Of a stretch of DNA of 64,000 nucleotides, positions 53,561 through 62,813 are shown piece by piece. Positions within the stretch are counted from its first letter, which is position 1, and every line of letters begins with the position of its first letter. This DNA is from Tropicibacter sp. Alg240-R139 (GTDB taxonomy: Bacteria; Pseudomonadota; Alphaproteobacteria; Rhodobacterales; Rhodobacteraceae), in NCBI RefSeq assembly GCF_900537075.1, contig NZ_UNRA01000001.1, positions 1,264,191-1,328,190 of the forward strand, read 5' to 3'. A model generated the notes under the pieces. It ran no database searches. It saw only the letters and a list, made by a program, of their open reading frames with translations, and was not told where the DNA came from. The position numbers were made by a program, and so were the translations under genes.

Positions 53561-53974
53561 ATGAATAACGCCGTAAGCGGTTGGGCCGCGCTACAGAATT
53601 CTTACTACTTTTGGGACGTCATTACTCTGCTGTGTGGAATGACCTGCGTGTTCGGAGGACTCGCAGCTTTTGCTTGGCTGCTCGGCCTTCCTGGGCGCAT
53701 CGCGGTGGCGCGAAATCATCCCGAGGCCGAAGCGGTTTATGCGATGGGGTGGGCTGGGTTTCTGGCTATCATTCCTTGGATCAACGCGTTCATCTGGGCG
53801 TTCAAACCAACAGACGTGGTCGATATCCGACGCTTTCCCGACGAAGAGGCCGAGGCAATCAAACGCGATATCGCCCATCTGAAGAAATACGCTTATGGGC
53901 AAGACAGCCCCCCAACCAATGACGATAGCCCGACGACCGACGGCCCGACATCAAACAATGATCGCGAGGTCTAG
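53561..53974 (+). CDS. DUF3302 (YiaW-like) membrane protein
   Basis: A 137-residue protein with two membrane segments and a polar C-terminal tail rich in Pro, Thr and Asp. VITLLCGMTCVFGGLAAFAWLLGLPGRIAVARNHPEA and FLAIIPWINAFIWAFKP match DUF3302 (YiaW). The start at 53561 has GAGG six bases upstream; 53555 is also an ATG. In E. coli YiaW is encoded next to the HlyD-like YiaV, as is the case here. It is three bases from the next gene. Confidence 0.78.
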   Translation: MNNAVSGWAALQNSYYFWDVITLLCGMTCVFGGLAAFAWLLGLPGRIAVARNHPEAEAVYAMGWAGFLAIIPWINAFIWAFKPTDVVDIRRFPDEEAEAIKRDIAHLKKYAYGQDSPPTNDDSPTTDGPTSNNDREV

Positions 53975-53977
53975 GCC

Positions 53978-55123
53978 ATGATGGGTGTCGTTGCCATGAC
54001 GCTGATCTACATAGCGTTTGTTTGGCTGGTTTTTTTCAAATTCAAATGGATGCGTTTCACGCCCGCTTGGGGGCTGATTTCAGGGTTCTTTATCCTGCAC
54101 TTGCTGATCGTGCCGCTGGTGGGCACCCGGATGCAATCCCCATTCACCAGTGATGTTCGCGTCGTTCGTCATACGGTTCAACTTATCCCTCGGCTGCCCG
54201 AACCGACACTGGTTACTGAAGTCCACGTGAGCGACAATAAACCTGTCAAAAAAGGAGATCTGCTCTTTGTTTTTGACCAAACCCTCTATAAGGCGCAAGT
54301 CGAAGCCGCTCAGGCTGCCGTTGTCGCCGCCAAGCAAAATGTCAAAGTTCTGGAAGCGGACATTGCAATCGCCAAGGACAGTGTAAAACGCGCCCAGGCA
54401 GAGCTGGATTTCGCCCAAATCCAACAAAAACGATTTACAACACTGGCATCCCAACGGGCAGGATCACAGGAATCTGCGGACGAGTGGACAACTCGGGTCA
54501 GCTCTGCCGAAGCGGCATTGGCTGAAGCCGAGGAATCCCAGAAGCGCGCAGAGTTGACTTACGCCTCGCAAATCGACGGTGTGAACACATCGGTCATTCA
54601 GGCCCAATCTCAACTCAAGCAGGCGCAATACTACTTTGAACAAACGGAAATGCGCGCACCTCATGACGGAAAAATAGTCAATCTTCAGGTTCAGGTGGGG
54701 ATGGTTTCAGGCACATTCCGCGTCGGTGCGATCGCTTCGCTGATCGTCGACAAAGACCCCTATCTGATCTCGGCCTATCGACAGGAAAACCTGATTAACG
54801 TCCGCGCTGGACAACCCGTTGTGGTCGCGTTGAATACTCATCCAGGTCAGCACTTTAAGGGTAAAGTAGAAGAGATCTGGGACGTCAGCAAACGTGGGCA
54901 GTTTTTGCCGTCCGGAGACCTGCCCCTTTTTCCGTCCATTCCAATCCACACCGAGCCGCGACTTCCGGTCAAGATCACGCTTGATGACCCAACCGTTCCC
55001 TTGGGGATCGGGGTAGGCGGCGCTACGCTCATCCTGACAACAGACGGCCCGTTCACATGGATCGGCCAGATTTCGTTGCGAACGTACACTTGGTCGCGTT
55101 GGGTTTACCCGTTGCCTATTTAA
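53978..55123 (+). CDS. HlyD-family membrane-fusion protein (YiaV-like)
   Basis: A 381-residue protein with an N-terminal membrane segment (VAMTLIYIAFVWLVFF) and a second one, then a lipoyl-like segment, a long coiled coil (about 110-200) and a beta-barrel. PEPTLVTEVHVSDNKPVKKGDLLFVFD and MRAPHDGKIVNLQVQVG are typical for HlyD/EmrA periplasmic adaptors. It is preceded by DUF3302 and followed 18 bases later by an outer-membrane lipoprotein gene. An inner-membrane pump is missing. Confidence 0.88.
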   Translation: MMGVVAMTLIYIAFVWLVFFKFKWMRFTPAWGLISGFFILHLLIVPLVGTRMQSPFTSDVRVVRHTVQLIPRLPEPTLVTEVHVSDNKPVKKGDLLFVFDQTLYKAQVEAAQAAVVAAKQNVKVLEADIAIAKDSVKRAQAELDFAQIQQKRFTTLASQRAGSQESADEWTTRVSSAEAALAEAEESQKRAELTYASQIDGVNTSVIQAQSQLKQAQYYFEQTEMRAPHDGKIVNLQVQVGMVSGTFRVGAIASLIVDKDPYLISAYRQENLINVRAGQPVVVALNTHPGQHFKGKVEEIWDVSKRGQFLPSGDLPLFPSIPIHTEPRLPVKITLDDPTVPLGIGVGGATLILTTDGPFTWIGQISLRTYTWSRWVYPLPI

Positions 55124-55141
55124 TCTCATTTGGGAGACATC

Positions 55142-56539
55142 ATGAAAAGAGGGGCAACTGGAAGGCTGACCATCGCAGGCTTGGCGCTGATGACCTTGTG
55201 GGGGTGTGAATTGGCGACCCCGCAAACCGATGCCGAACTGCTGCAAGACGCCTTGCCCGAAACCACGACCATCCCATCAAGGTGGGCAGCATCCGGAGCA
55301 CCGACGTCGGCGGTCAAGGGCAACTGGGTCGGATCTTTCCGTGATCCGACAATGGCCAAACTGGTGCAAGAGGGGTTGTGGAACAACCGCGACCTCGTCG
55401 CCGCCGCGGCGCGTGTCCAGGCTGCATTTCAGACAGCTACAATTGCTGGCGCAACGCTTTTGCCACAGGTCGGATTGGACGGGGGTGCCCAGAACTCTGA
55501 GCTTACCAACCGCAACATCAACCGAAACACGTCCGGCGGGGTTGTGGCCGCCTCGTGGGAACTGGATCTCTGGGGCAAGCTTCGCGCAGGTCAAGCTTCT
55601 GCAAACGCATTGGCTCGTGTTGCGGCGGAAGAGGCGCGTTACCTGCAGCAATCGATCGGCGCAACGATTGCCCGAAGCTGGATCGCCAGTATTGAACTGA
55701 ATCGCCTGATCGCACTTAGCCGAAGAGTGACCAGCAACTATGCCGAATTGCTGGTTTTGACACAGGAGAAAGAGGCAGCTGGCGCCGTATCGAATTTTGA
55801 CGTGGTTCAAGCACGATCTCGCCTGTCAGCGGCCAAAGCGGGCACCAGCAGTATCCAAACAACGCAGAACGAGGTCATTGGTGATCTCGAAGTACTTCTG
55901 GGTCGCTATCCCAGTCTCAAGCTGAAGCCCGCATCGCGCTTTCCCTATATGCCAGGGACGCTTCCTTCGTCTGGTTTGCCCTTGTCGCTGCTGGATCGTC
56001 GTCCTGATATTCGTGCGGCTCGAGACAAGGTGATATCGGCGTTTTTCAAATCGGAACAAGCTAAACTAACCCGGCTGCCCAGCATCACACTCACGGCTGC
56101 CGGGGGCACGTTGTTTGACCCCAATCTGTCGCTACTGGGTGCAGAACCCGAGTTTCTCAGAATTGGCGCCAGTTTGCTGCAACCAGTCTTTGCTGGTGGC
56201 GCGATAGAGGCAAACATCGCCCGGATGTCTGCCAAACAGAAAGCAGCGGTCGCAGAATACGGTCAAACCGTTCTTAAAGCTTTCGACGAGGTGGAAACGG
56301 CTTTGGCTAATGAGAAGGTGTTGCGGCAGGAGCTTGCGCATTGGCGCAGCGCCTACAGGGATTCAACTGAGGCCTTGGAATTGGCAAATGATCGATACGT
56401 GCAAGGCACAATCGATCTGACAGGGCTGTTGTTTCTGCAACAATTTCAGATCGAGCGCGAAGTCGATGTAATCCAGACCCATGCTGCGCTGCTCAATAAT
56501 CGTGTGCTGCTTTACATGGCGCTTGGTGAAAGTTTCTGA
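55142..56539 (+). CDS. Outer-membrane efflux lipoprotein (NodT/OprM type)
   Basis: A 465-residue outer-membrane factor. A lipobox (LMTLWGC) places lipidation at Cys22. The repeated OEP domains are visible: LVQEGLWNNRDLVAAAARV, VVAASWELDLWGKLRAG, LPLSLLDRRPDIRAARD and VFAGGAIEANI. It would form the outer-membrane channel of a tripartite exporter with the adjacent HlyD-like adaptor. The ATG at 55142 follows GGGAGACATC. Confidence 0.92.
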   Translation: MKRGATGRLTIAGLALMTLWGCELATPQTDAELLQDALPETTTIPSRWAASGAPTSAVKGNWVGSFRDPTMAKLVQEGLWNNRDLVAAAARVQAAFQTATIAGATLLPQVGLDGGAQNSELTNRNINRNTSGGVVAASWELDLWGKLRAGQASANALARVAAEEARYLQQSIGATIARSWIASIELNRLIALSRRVTSNYAELLVLTQEKEAAGAVSNFDVVQARSRLSAAKAGTSSIQTTQNEVIGDLEVLLGRYPSLKLKPASRFPYMPGTLPSSGLPLSLLDRRPDIRAARDKVISAFFKSEQAKLTRLPSITLTAAGGTLFDPNLSLLGAEPEFLRIGASLLQPVFAGGAIEANIARMSAKQKAAVAEYGQTVLKAFDEVETALANEKVLRQELAHWRSAYRDSTEALELANDRYVQGTIDLTGLLFLQQFQIEREVDVIQTHAALLNNRVLLYMALGESF

Positions 56540-56632
56540 GCACTTGTGATTGATCTATCGACAGCCCAGTACAGGCTGATACATTGGCTAAAAGTACCGG
56601 CCGTTGTCCGTCAATTTTCTTTCGCAGGCGGC

Positions 56633-59269
56633 TCACCGGAGTTGCAAAATGTCCGCAATACAAGGCTTGCGGTGCTTCGGCATAGTGGATGCTCCGTCCG
56701 ACCTTTTTTGCCGATGAGACCCCTTTTTCAAGCCTAGTTTTGGGTGCTTCAACGATCCCGAAACGACAAAGGGCCAAGGACTCCTCGTCAGGGGCTTGCC
56801 GATAGGGCGGGGTTCTCCGGTTACGTCCAGCGTTTCGTTTCGAAGATTCACGTTACCATTCGCCACAAGCTGTACCTTACTGGTTTCCAGAGCGGCTTCG
56901 TTGATGGTGATTTTGCCCTCATTCAGACGCAGCGGCGCACGCAGGCAGGTGATTGGCGTGACTTTTCCGTGGTCGTCTGAGAACAACCAAGGAAGAATGC
57001 CCAATCCGGCCAGGTCCACCATACGGGTATGAATTCGACCATTCTGCATCGAAACCAAAAGATCGCCAGACATAGTCCTTAGGAATTCGCTGATCGACTT
57101 GTGCGTGCCAGACAGGTTCAGTGACGCGTTCAGTATTCCACTCCCGCGCATCTTCATGTTCAGCTCTTGTAAGATCGTGCCAAAATTCCAACCATCCGCA
57201 GTACCTTTGAGTGTCAGTATGTCTGGATGTTTAGCGACGTCGACAAATCCGGTGACATCAATCTTTCCACCGTCATATTCAAACTTCACAGGCCCCATCT
57301 GCGCCTTCTCGTCTTTCATGACAAACTCAGTCTTGATGGCTGACGTGCCCGCAACGCCGTCGATTTTCTTCAAATCCACCTGGACGTCTATGTTCAAGCC
57401 AGAACTCAAAATCTCTGTTGTCAAAGGCTCTAAGGTTACGTCCGTGAAGAGTTTGGTTTTGTTGTGAGACGGTTCTGAGGGACTAATTTCTCTGACAGCA
57501 GCGATCAGATGCCGGATGTCTTCCAACCTGATTACCTTACTGACTATGTGGCCATCCAAATGGGGGTTGGGCTGTTTAGTGTCGGCATTCAAGGAAAGCT
57601 CCAGATCCGATTGGGCGATAGAGAAACTTGCATTTGACTGCCACTTGGATCCATCGCTGGTAAGCTTTGCATCAAATCTAATTTCTCCGGTCGCCACCGA
57701 AGAGTGTTCGAGCGCCGAAAGAAGTTTTGCCCCAGAAGGCACATCCGCAGAAACATCCAAAGCCAGGTCTGAGAGTGACAGAATATTGCCTGCCGAAGCA
57801 GTTGCCGCCAGACTAATTAGATTGGTGTACTGAACTTTGACGTTCAGATCCGACAGCATCAACGAAGTGCTGTCCCCTTTAAGGTGGAACCCACCGACGA
57901 TCTTGCCAAGACCGTCAGAGTTCTGTCGTTGTCCAGTCCCTAGCACATTCAGGGGCAGGGTGACCGTCGCTTCGAAATCGAGGTCAGCCACACGCAACGC
58001 ATCCCCAATAGACCCATCAAAGACCAAGACGTACGATCCCGGTGGCCCAATTCTAAGGTCAACCTTGCCAAGATCCAACAGCCCGTCTGGCGTTACCTTG
58101 ATGTTCGACACCGTGATCGGTGGCGGTCCCTTGCCATGCGTGTTTAGGGTGAAACCATTCGTCTGAACTTTCATATGGCGCAGCGGTAGTCCGTCGGGTT
58201 GCGCAGTCACAACCATCTCAAATCCAGTAAGCTTCAGATCTCGTCGCAACTTCGCTGGTGGGGGCATGGCATCGGGCGGATAAAGGCTGATATCCATCTT
58301 CAGGGACGCGTCGTTCAAGTCCTTCAGCTCTCCGAAGTCTCCAGTAAGTTCCAAGCTTTCGCCGCCATCCAGAGTGACCTGTACTTTCAGGTCATCCAAA
58401 CTGCGCTTCTGAGGGGATGCGGTGAAGATGGCACTGACGGACCCCTTCCCTGAAATCGTCTTTTCAAGCCGCAGGATGTCCAACAGCGGCGCGAGCTTTT
58501 CAAACTCGGCGGAGATATTTGAGGTGAATCCCTCAGAGAATCCCGCCGGAGCGGGCGTTCCGTCAATTTTTAAGTTCATCTCGTTGGACGACAAAACCAA
58601 ACTGACCGATTGATCCTTGGAAATCGAACCGCTGACCGTCAGGGCCTGTTTATTCAACGCCCCTTTACCATCAAACACCCAAGACGCTGATGAAGAGTCT
58701 TGGGTCAACTCCATCGAAGACATTTGCCAATCAAGATCAATTCCACTGACGGTGTTCTTGTAGAGAATTTCTGCATTAGAGAAGTGTACGTGTCTGTCGG
58801 TAACCTCAACTTTCCAGTTTGTGTTTGTCGTTTCATCGCCTTTCTTCAGAAACGGCAAATCAATGTGGCCTGTTGTCTGTTGGGCTGACTTTCCACTTGC
58901 GCCTTCAATCATTGACAATTGGGCGCCGTCGATTTGAATATTACTCAGCCGCATCTGTCGAGCAAGCAGGCCACGCAGTTCAATCTCAGCAGATATTTTT
59001 GCGATTTCCAAAGGTGGGGATGTACGTTCCGGGTCGCCTGAAACAGAGACATCCCGCGCAAACACACGCAAACCAGGATCAAGAGCGAGTTCGACACTTC
59101 CGCCAATCTTTAAGGTGTCGCCAAAATGTTCAGAAAGAAAGCGTGCAGCAATGTCACCTCGGGGTTCGGCCAACACTGCTGAGAAAAGCAATAACCAGAC
59201 CAAAAACACCAGAACGACCGCAATAGACACCGCCACTATTGCCAGTCTTTTTGCCAGAACCAAAAACAC
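56633..59269 (-). CDS. AsmA-like protein
   Basis: An 878-residue inner-membrane-anchored periplasmic protein. One N-terminal membrane segment (LAIVAVSIAVVLVFLVWLLLF) is followed by a long repetitive beta-rich region. The N-terminus (LAEPRGDIAARFLSEHFGDTLKIGGSVEL) and the C-terminal region (LSGTHKSISEFLRTMSGDLLVSMQNGRIHTRMVDLAGLGI) match AsmA/DUF748-type proteins, which move or regulate lipids between the membranes. The start is a GTG at 59269. It is convergent with the efflux lipoprotein gene. Base composition is AT-richer than the chromosomal core. Confidence 0.82.
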   Translation of the reverse strand: MFLVLAKRLAIVAVSIAVVLVFLVWLLLFSAVLAEPRGDIAARFLSEHFGDTLKIGGSVELALDPGLRVFARDVSVSGDPERTSPPLEIAKISAEIELRGLLARQMRLSNIQIDGAQLSMIEGASGKSAQQTTGHIDLPFLKKGDETTNTNWKVEVTDRHVHFSNAEILYKNTVSGIDLDWQMSSMELTQDSSSASWVFDGKGALNKQALTVSGSISKDQSVSLVLSSNEMNLKIDGTPAPAGFSEGFTSNISAEFEKLAPLLDILRLEKTISGKGSVSAIFTASPQKRSLDDLKVQVTLDGGESLELTGDFGELKDLNDASLKMDISLYPPDAMPPPAKLRRDLKLTGFEMVVTAQPDGLPLRHMKVQTNGFTLNTHGKGPPPITVSNIKVTPDGLLDLGKVDLRIGPPGSYVLVFDGSIGDALRVADLDFEATVTLPLNVLGTGQRQNSDGLGKIVGGFHLKGDSTSLMLSDLNVKVQYTNLISLAATASAGNILSLSDLALDVSADVPSGAKLLSALEHSSVATGEIRFDAKLTSDGSKWQSNASFSIAQSDLELSLNADTKQPNPHLDGHIVSKVIRLEDIRHLIAAVREISPSEPSHNKTKLFTDVTLEPLTTEILSSGLNIDVQVDLKKIDGVAGTSAIKTEFVMKDEKAQMGPVKFEYDGGKIDVTGFVDVAKHPDILTLKGTADGWNFGTILQELNMKMRGSGILNASLNLSGTHKSISEFLRTMSGDLLVSMQNGRIHTRMVDLAGLGILPWLFSDDHGKVTPITCLRAPLRLNEGKITINEAALETSKVQLVANGNVNLRNETLDVTGEPRPIGKPLTRSPWPFVVSGSLKHPKLGLKKGSHRQKRSDGASTMPKHRKPCIADILQLR

Positions 59270-59456
59270 AAAAGTATCCGCAAGTTGTACATTCGCAAAT
59301 ATTAGATAGCATTTTCATGCCTGTGTCACTCTTACGGGTCCGGAGCGCGGATTCGAAGCTGGCGAAGGTATTCACGGTACGGCATTAGTCTTACGCCCGG
59401 TGACCCAAGGCCCGAGTTTTGGCGAAACGCCTCCTGTAGGCAATGAAAGACACCCT

Positions 59457-61550
59457 TTAGTTTGCTAGGGCGAGCGCAACCGGAACCCCGTTAAACGCCG
59501 CATTGCCGCTGACTGGATCAATACGTTGATCGTCTGTCAGGTCATTGATCGAGACGGTTTGCACCTTTGCCGCGGCTGACAGCTTTCCATTCCGCTGCCC
59601 CCAACCCTGAGGGATCGACACCACGCCGGGCGCCATCGCGTCTGTGATCTCTGCCCGAAGTGTGACCGAACCGACGCGGCCGCTGACCTGAACCTCGCTG
59701 TCTTCGGAAATGCCAAGCTGGGACGCGTCCACTGGGTTGATCTGCACCGTGCAGCGGTTGCGTCCTTTGACCAGACGAGGACTATTCTGGGTCCAGCTGT
59801 TGTGGCTGCGCACCTGTCGCCGCCCGATCATCAGATAGGGATAAGCATCGTTGTCGACGGATGCACTGTCCAAAAGTCGAGGAAGGTCATTCAGGAAAAC
59901 GTCTGGTGCGAGGTTCAGGCGACCCTCAGGGGTTTCCAGGCGATCCGACAGATTGGTCACCATCTGGCCAAGGTCGATAGATCCTTCAGCCGCTTGCATG
60001 GCAGGAATCGTGACCTGATCGGCGTGAAACCCTTGGGTCAGCAGCATCGACAACACCTGATCCGGGTCCGGACCGATTTGGTTGGCGCCGGTCAGCTTGG
60101 CGGTCAGGCGCGCGATGACCTCCCATTCCTGGGGGTTGCCCTCGGGCGGGGCGAACATCGCGGGCGCATAGGCGGCGGTATTGCGGACGGCGAAGGTGTG
60201 AAAGACGATGTCATACATCATTTCTTCCAGCGCCACGGTTCCGGGCAGGATCAAATCTGCATGACGGGTGGTGTCGTTCAGGTGGATGTCGATGGACATC
60301 ATAAAGTCGAGCTGCTCCAGCGCTGCTTCGATCCGGCGACCATTTGGTGCAGTCAAAACTGGATTGCCCGCGACCGTGACCAGAGCCTTGATCTGACCGG
60401 GGCCGGGTGTCTCCATCTCTTCGGCCATGACGGAAACCGGGAATTCGCCGTTGTAGAGCGGTTGACCAGAGACCCGTGATCGGCGCTCGGGGTAGGTGCG
60501 GTGCTTGCCTTTGCGGCTGGTCATACCAACGTAATCCAACGCCGGCGTGGTGAACATCGCGCCACCTTCGGCGTCAAAATTACCGGTGAGGATGTTGAGC
60601 ACGTTGTTGGCCCATTGGCACAGGCTGCCAAAGCTTTGGGTCGAGGCGCCCATGCGGGCGTAGCAGACGGCGGATTTGGCGTTGGCGAAATCCAGCGCCA
60701 TTTGTTCAATCACATCTTGCGCAATACCGGTTCGCTCTGCGGCGAGGGTAGGGGTGAAGAGGGCGACCGCTTCTTGTAGCGCGTCTAACCGATCAATCTT
60801 AGCTGCCAAGTGACCGAGATCGACCAATCCGCGTTCCAGGATCACCTGCACCATCGCCAGCATCAAGAGGGCATCCGTTTCTGGGCGAATGAAATGATGC
60901 GCAGATGCCCTTTCGGCGGTTTCAGTCCGGCGTGGGTCGATGACGATAACTTGACCACCGCGCGCCTTAACCTCGTCAATCCGGCGGCCAAAGCCCGGCG
61001 CGGTCATCATTGATCCGTTCGAAACGACCGGGTTACCACCGATGATTACCATGAAATCCGTGCGGTCGATGTCTGGCACCGGGATCAGCATCGGGTGACC
61101 CAGCATGTGGATCGAGGCGACATGGTGCGGGATCTGGTCGGCAGTTGCCGAGCTGTAGCGGTTCGAGGTGCCGATGGCCTTGACGAGACTGGGTAGGTTC
61201 AAAAGGTTCCCGAACTTATGGGCGTTCGGATTGCCCAGGTAGACACCAACAGCGTCACGGTCATAGACGGATTGAACTGCGCGGATACGTTCGGCGGCAA
61301 ACTCCAGTGCCTCATCCCAGCCAATCTCGACAAATTCACCGTTCACTTTGCGCAAAGGTTTTGTGATGCGGTCCGGGTCGGTGCGGAAATCTTGCAGCGC
61401 GACCGCTTTGGGGCAGATGTGCCCACGCGACAGCGGATCATTTGGATCTGGTTTTATTGATAACACCTGCTCGTCGTTGTGGGTGATGATCAACCCACAC
61501 ATTGCCTCACAGATGTTGCAGGTTCGGTGCTGGATTTGCGGCTGGGTCAT
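59457..61550 (-). CDS. Molybdopterin oxidoreductase with an N-terminal iron-sulfur cluster
   Basis: A 697-residue protein of the DMSO-reductase superfamily. CNICEAMCG and HICPKA supply the four cysteines of a 4Fe-4S cluster, followed by bis-MGD-binding segments (QIPHHVASIHMLGHP, IGGNPVVSNGSM, WANNVLNILTGNF and a C-terminal domain with VRSHNSWTQN and VSIPQGWG). The position that carries Cys or Sec in formate dehydrogenases reads GNPNAHKFGN here, so the molybdenum may lack a protein thiolate ligand. The substrate is unknown. It is preceded on the same strand by a substrate-binding protein gene. Confidence 0.85.
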   Translation of the reverse strand: MTQPQIQHRTCNICEAMCGLIITHNDEQVLSIKPDPNDPLSRGHICPKAVALQDFRTDPDRITKPLRKVNGEFVEIGWDEALEFAAERIRAVQSVYDRDAVGVYLGNPNAHKFGNLLNLPSLVKAIGTSNRYSSATADQIPHHVASIHMLGHPMLIPVPDIDRTDFMVIIGGNPVVSNGSMMTAPGFGRRIDEVKARGGQVIVIDPRRTETAERASAHHFIRPETDALLMLAMVQVILERGLVDLGHLAAKIDRLDALQEAVALFTPTLAAERTGIAQDVIEQMALDFANAKSAVCYARMGASTQSFGSLCQWANNVLNILTGNFDAEGGAMFTTPALDYVGMTSRKGKHRTYPERRSRVSGQPLYNGEFPVSVMAEEMETPGPGQIKALVTVAGNPVLTAPNGRRIEAALEQLDFMMSIDIHLNDTTRHADLILPGTVALEEMMYDIVFHTFAVRNTAAYAPAMFAPPEGNPQEWEVIARLTAKLTGANQIGPDPDQVLSMLLTQGFHADQVTIPAMQAAEGSIDLGQMVTNLSDRLETPEGRLNLAPDVFLNDLPRLLDSASVDNDAYPYLMIGRRQVRSHNSWTQNSPRLVKGRNRCTVQINPVDASQLGISEDSEVQVSGRVGSVTLRAEITDAMAPGVVSIPQGWGQRNGKLSAAAKVQTVSINDLTDDQRIDPVSGNAAFNGVPVALALAN

Positions 61551-61577
61551 GTGTGCCTCGCTGCGCTGTCATCGGAT

Positions 61578-61608
61578 AGAAAAAGGGCGCTCGGTTTCCC
61601 GAACGCCC
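61578..61608 (-). terminator. Terminator after the substrate-binding protein gene
   Basis: A 10-bp stem (61585-61594 / 61599-61608) with one G-U pair and a GAAA loop on the minus strand, followed by TTTTTCTATCC. It ends the minus-strand 61622-62782 gene ahead of the molybdopterin oxidoreductase gene. Confidence 0.88.
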
Positions 61609-61621
61609 CAAGACGAAGTGA

Positions 61622-62782
61622 TTATTCTTCGTGGACTTTCTTCCAGTTGCCGTTCTCGACGACCGAAACATAAACGGTATCGGCACCCTGGTGGTCATCG
61701 GCGCTGTAGTCGATGTAGTTGCCGACCAGATCATCCTGATACTGCAGGCTTTCCATCGCAGCGATAAAGCTGTCATGGGTCAGATCGGGGCCAGCGGCTT
61801 CGAGCGCTTTGACCATCATCTGAGCAGCGGCATAGCCCAACATCGCAAAGCCCACGGCGTCTTCGCCCGTGGCTGCCTTGTATTCTTCGATGAACGCTTT
61901 GGGTGCTTCTTCATCCGCGCGCGCCCACAGATCCTGCCAGCTTGCCGCCGCATACAGACCCTCGGTCACACCGCCCGGCACCTTGGCAATCACGGTCAGG
62001 AAACCGGCCGAGGTGTTCAGGAACTTCATCTCGCTCAGGCCCATCTTCTTGGCGGTGCCCACGACGGTGATGCCCTGACGCACGGTCAGCGCCATCGAAA
62101 CGATATCGCAGCCTTCGGCCTTGAGTTTGGAGAGCGACCCCACAAAGTCAGATTCGTCCGGCTTGTGCGTGGTTTCCGCGGCAAAGGCGATCCCCGCTTC
62201 TTTTGCGCCTTCCTTGGACCCTTCGAGGATCTCTTTGCCAAAGTCGGTGGGCAGGTACATCGTGCAGACGTTCTTACCGTCGAATTCACCGGCCAGGAAT
62301 TTCACACCAATGCGGGCCTGCTCGAAATAGTCGGCAAAGGACACGAATTTGTTGCGCACCGGCTCCTGCAGCATCTGACGTGCAGCCGACAGCGGGGCAA
62401 CGTTGGGGATGCCCTTGGGGTCCAGCAGTTTAAAGCCAGCCAGGTTCATCGGCGTGCCAAGACTTTGAAGCATCGCAAAGACTTTGTCGCGGTTCAGCAG
62501 CTTGTTGTAGCCCTGCATCGCGCGCGGCATCTGATAGCCGTTGTCTTCGACGATGTACTTGATCTGGCGACCATGCACGCCACCTGCGGCGTTCACCTTG
62601 TCGAAATAGAGGTTCGCCCCCTTGGTGGCGGGAACGCCAACAGCGGCAAACACGCCGGACAGGTCATTGACCGCGCCGATGCGAACCTCGGTATCGGTCA
62701 CACCCTGGGTTTCAGCATGCGCCAGCGTCGCGGCAGCCGTCAGAGCCGTGGCCGTGACCAGCCTTTTGATGAGTGTCTTCAT
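61622..62782 (-). CDS. Branched-chain amino acid type ABC transporter substrate-binding protein
   Basis: A 386-residue periplasmic protein with a signal peptide ending AHA (MKTLIKRLVTATALTAAATLAHA). The mature part begins VTDTEVRIGAVNDLSGVFAAVG, a classic LivK-type opening. Two Rossmann-like lobes and one C-terminal hinge region follow. The neighbouring acyl-CoA synthetase gene upstream suggests a Liv-type cluster that transports an aromatic or fatty acid like substrate that is then activated. The permease and ATPase genes would lie beyond the window. Confidence 0.9.
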   Translation of the reverse strand: MKTLIKRLVTATALTAAATLAHAETQGVTDTEVRIGAVNDLSGVFAAVGVPATKGANLYFDKVNAAGGVHGRQIKYIVEDNGYQMPRAMQGYNKLLNRDKVFAMLQSLGTPMNLAGFKLLDPKGIPNVAPLSAARQMLQEPVRNKFVSFADYFEQARIGVKFLAGEFDGKNVCTMYLPTDFGKEILEGSKEGAKEAGIAFAAETTHKPDESDFVGSLSKLKAEGCDIVSMALTVRQGITVVGTAKKMGLSEMKFLNTSAGFLTVIAKVPGGVTEGLYAAASWQDLWARADEEAPKAFIEEYKAATGEDAVGFAMLGYAAAQMMVKALEAAGPDLTHDSFIAAMESLQYQDDLVGNYIDYSADDHQGADTVYVSVVENGNWKKVHEE

Positions 62783-62813
62783 TAGTTTCCTCCCTTTGGA
62801 ACTTGTTTTTCTC

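Noticed and set aside
59270-59456. att-type direct repeat of the tRNA-Ser 3' end
   Set aside because: No copy of the T-arm to CCA end was found near the right edge of the AT-rich block.
61631-62785. Plus-strand 384-codon open frame
   Set aside because: It is antisense to the substrate-binding protein, which has a signal peptide and family motifs.
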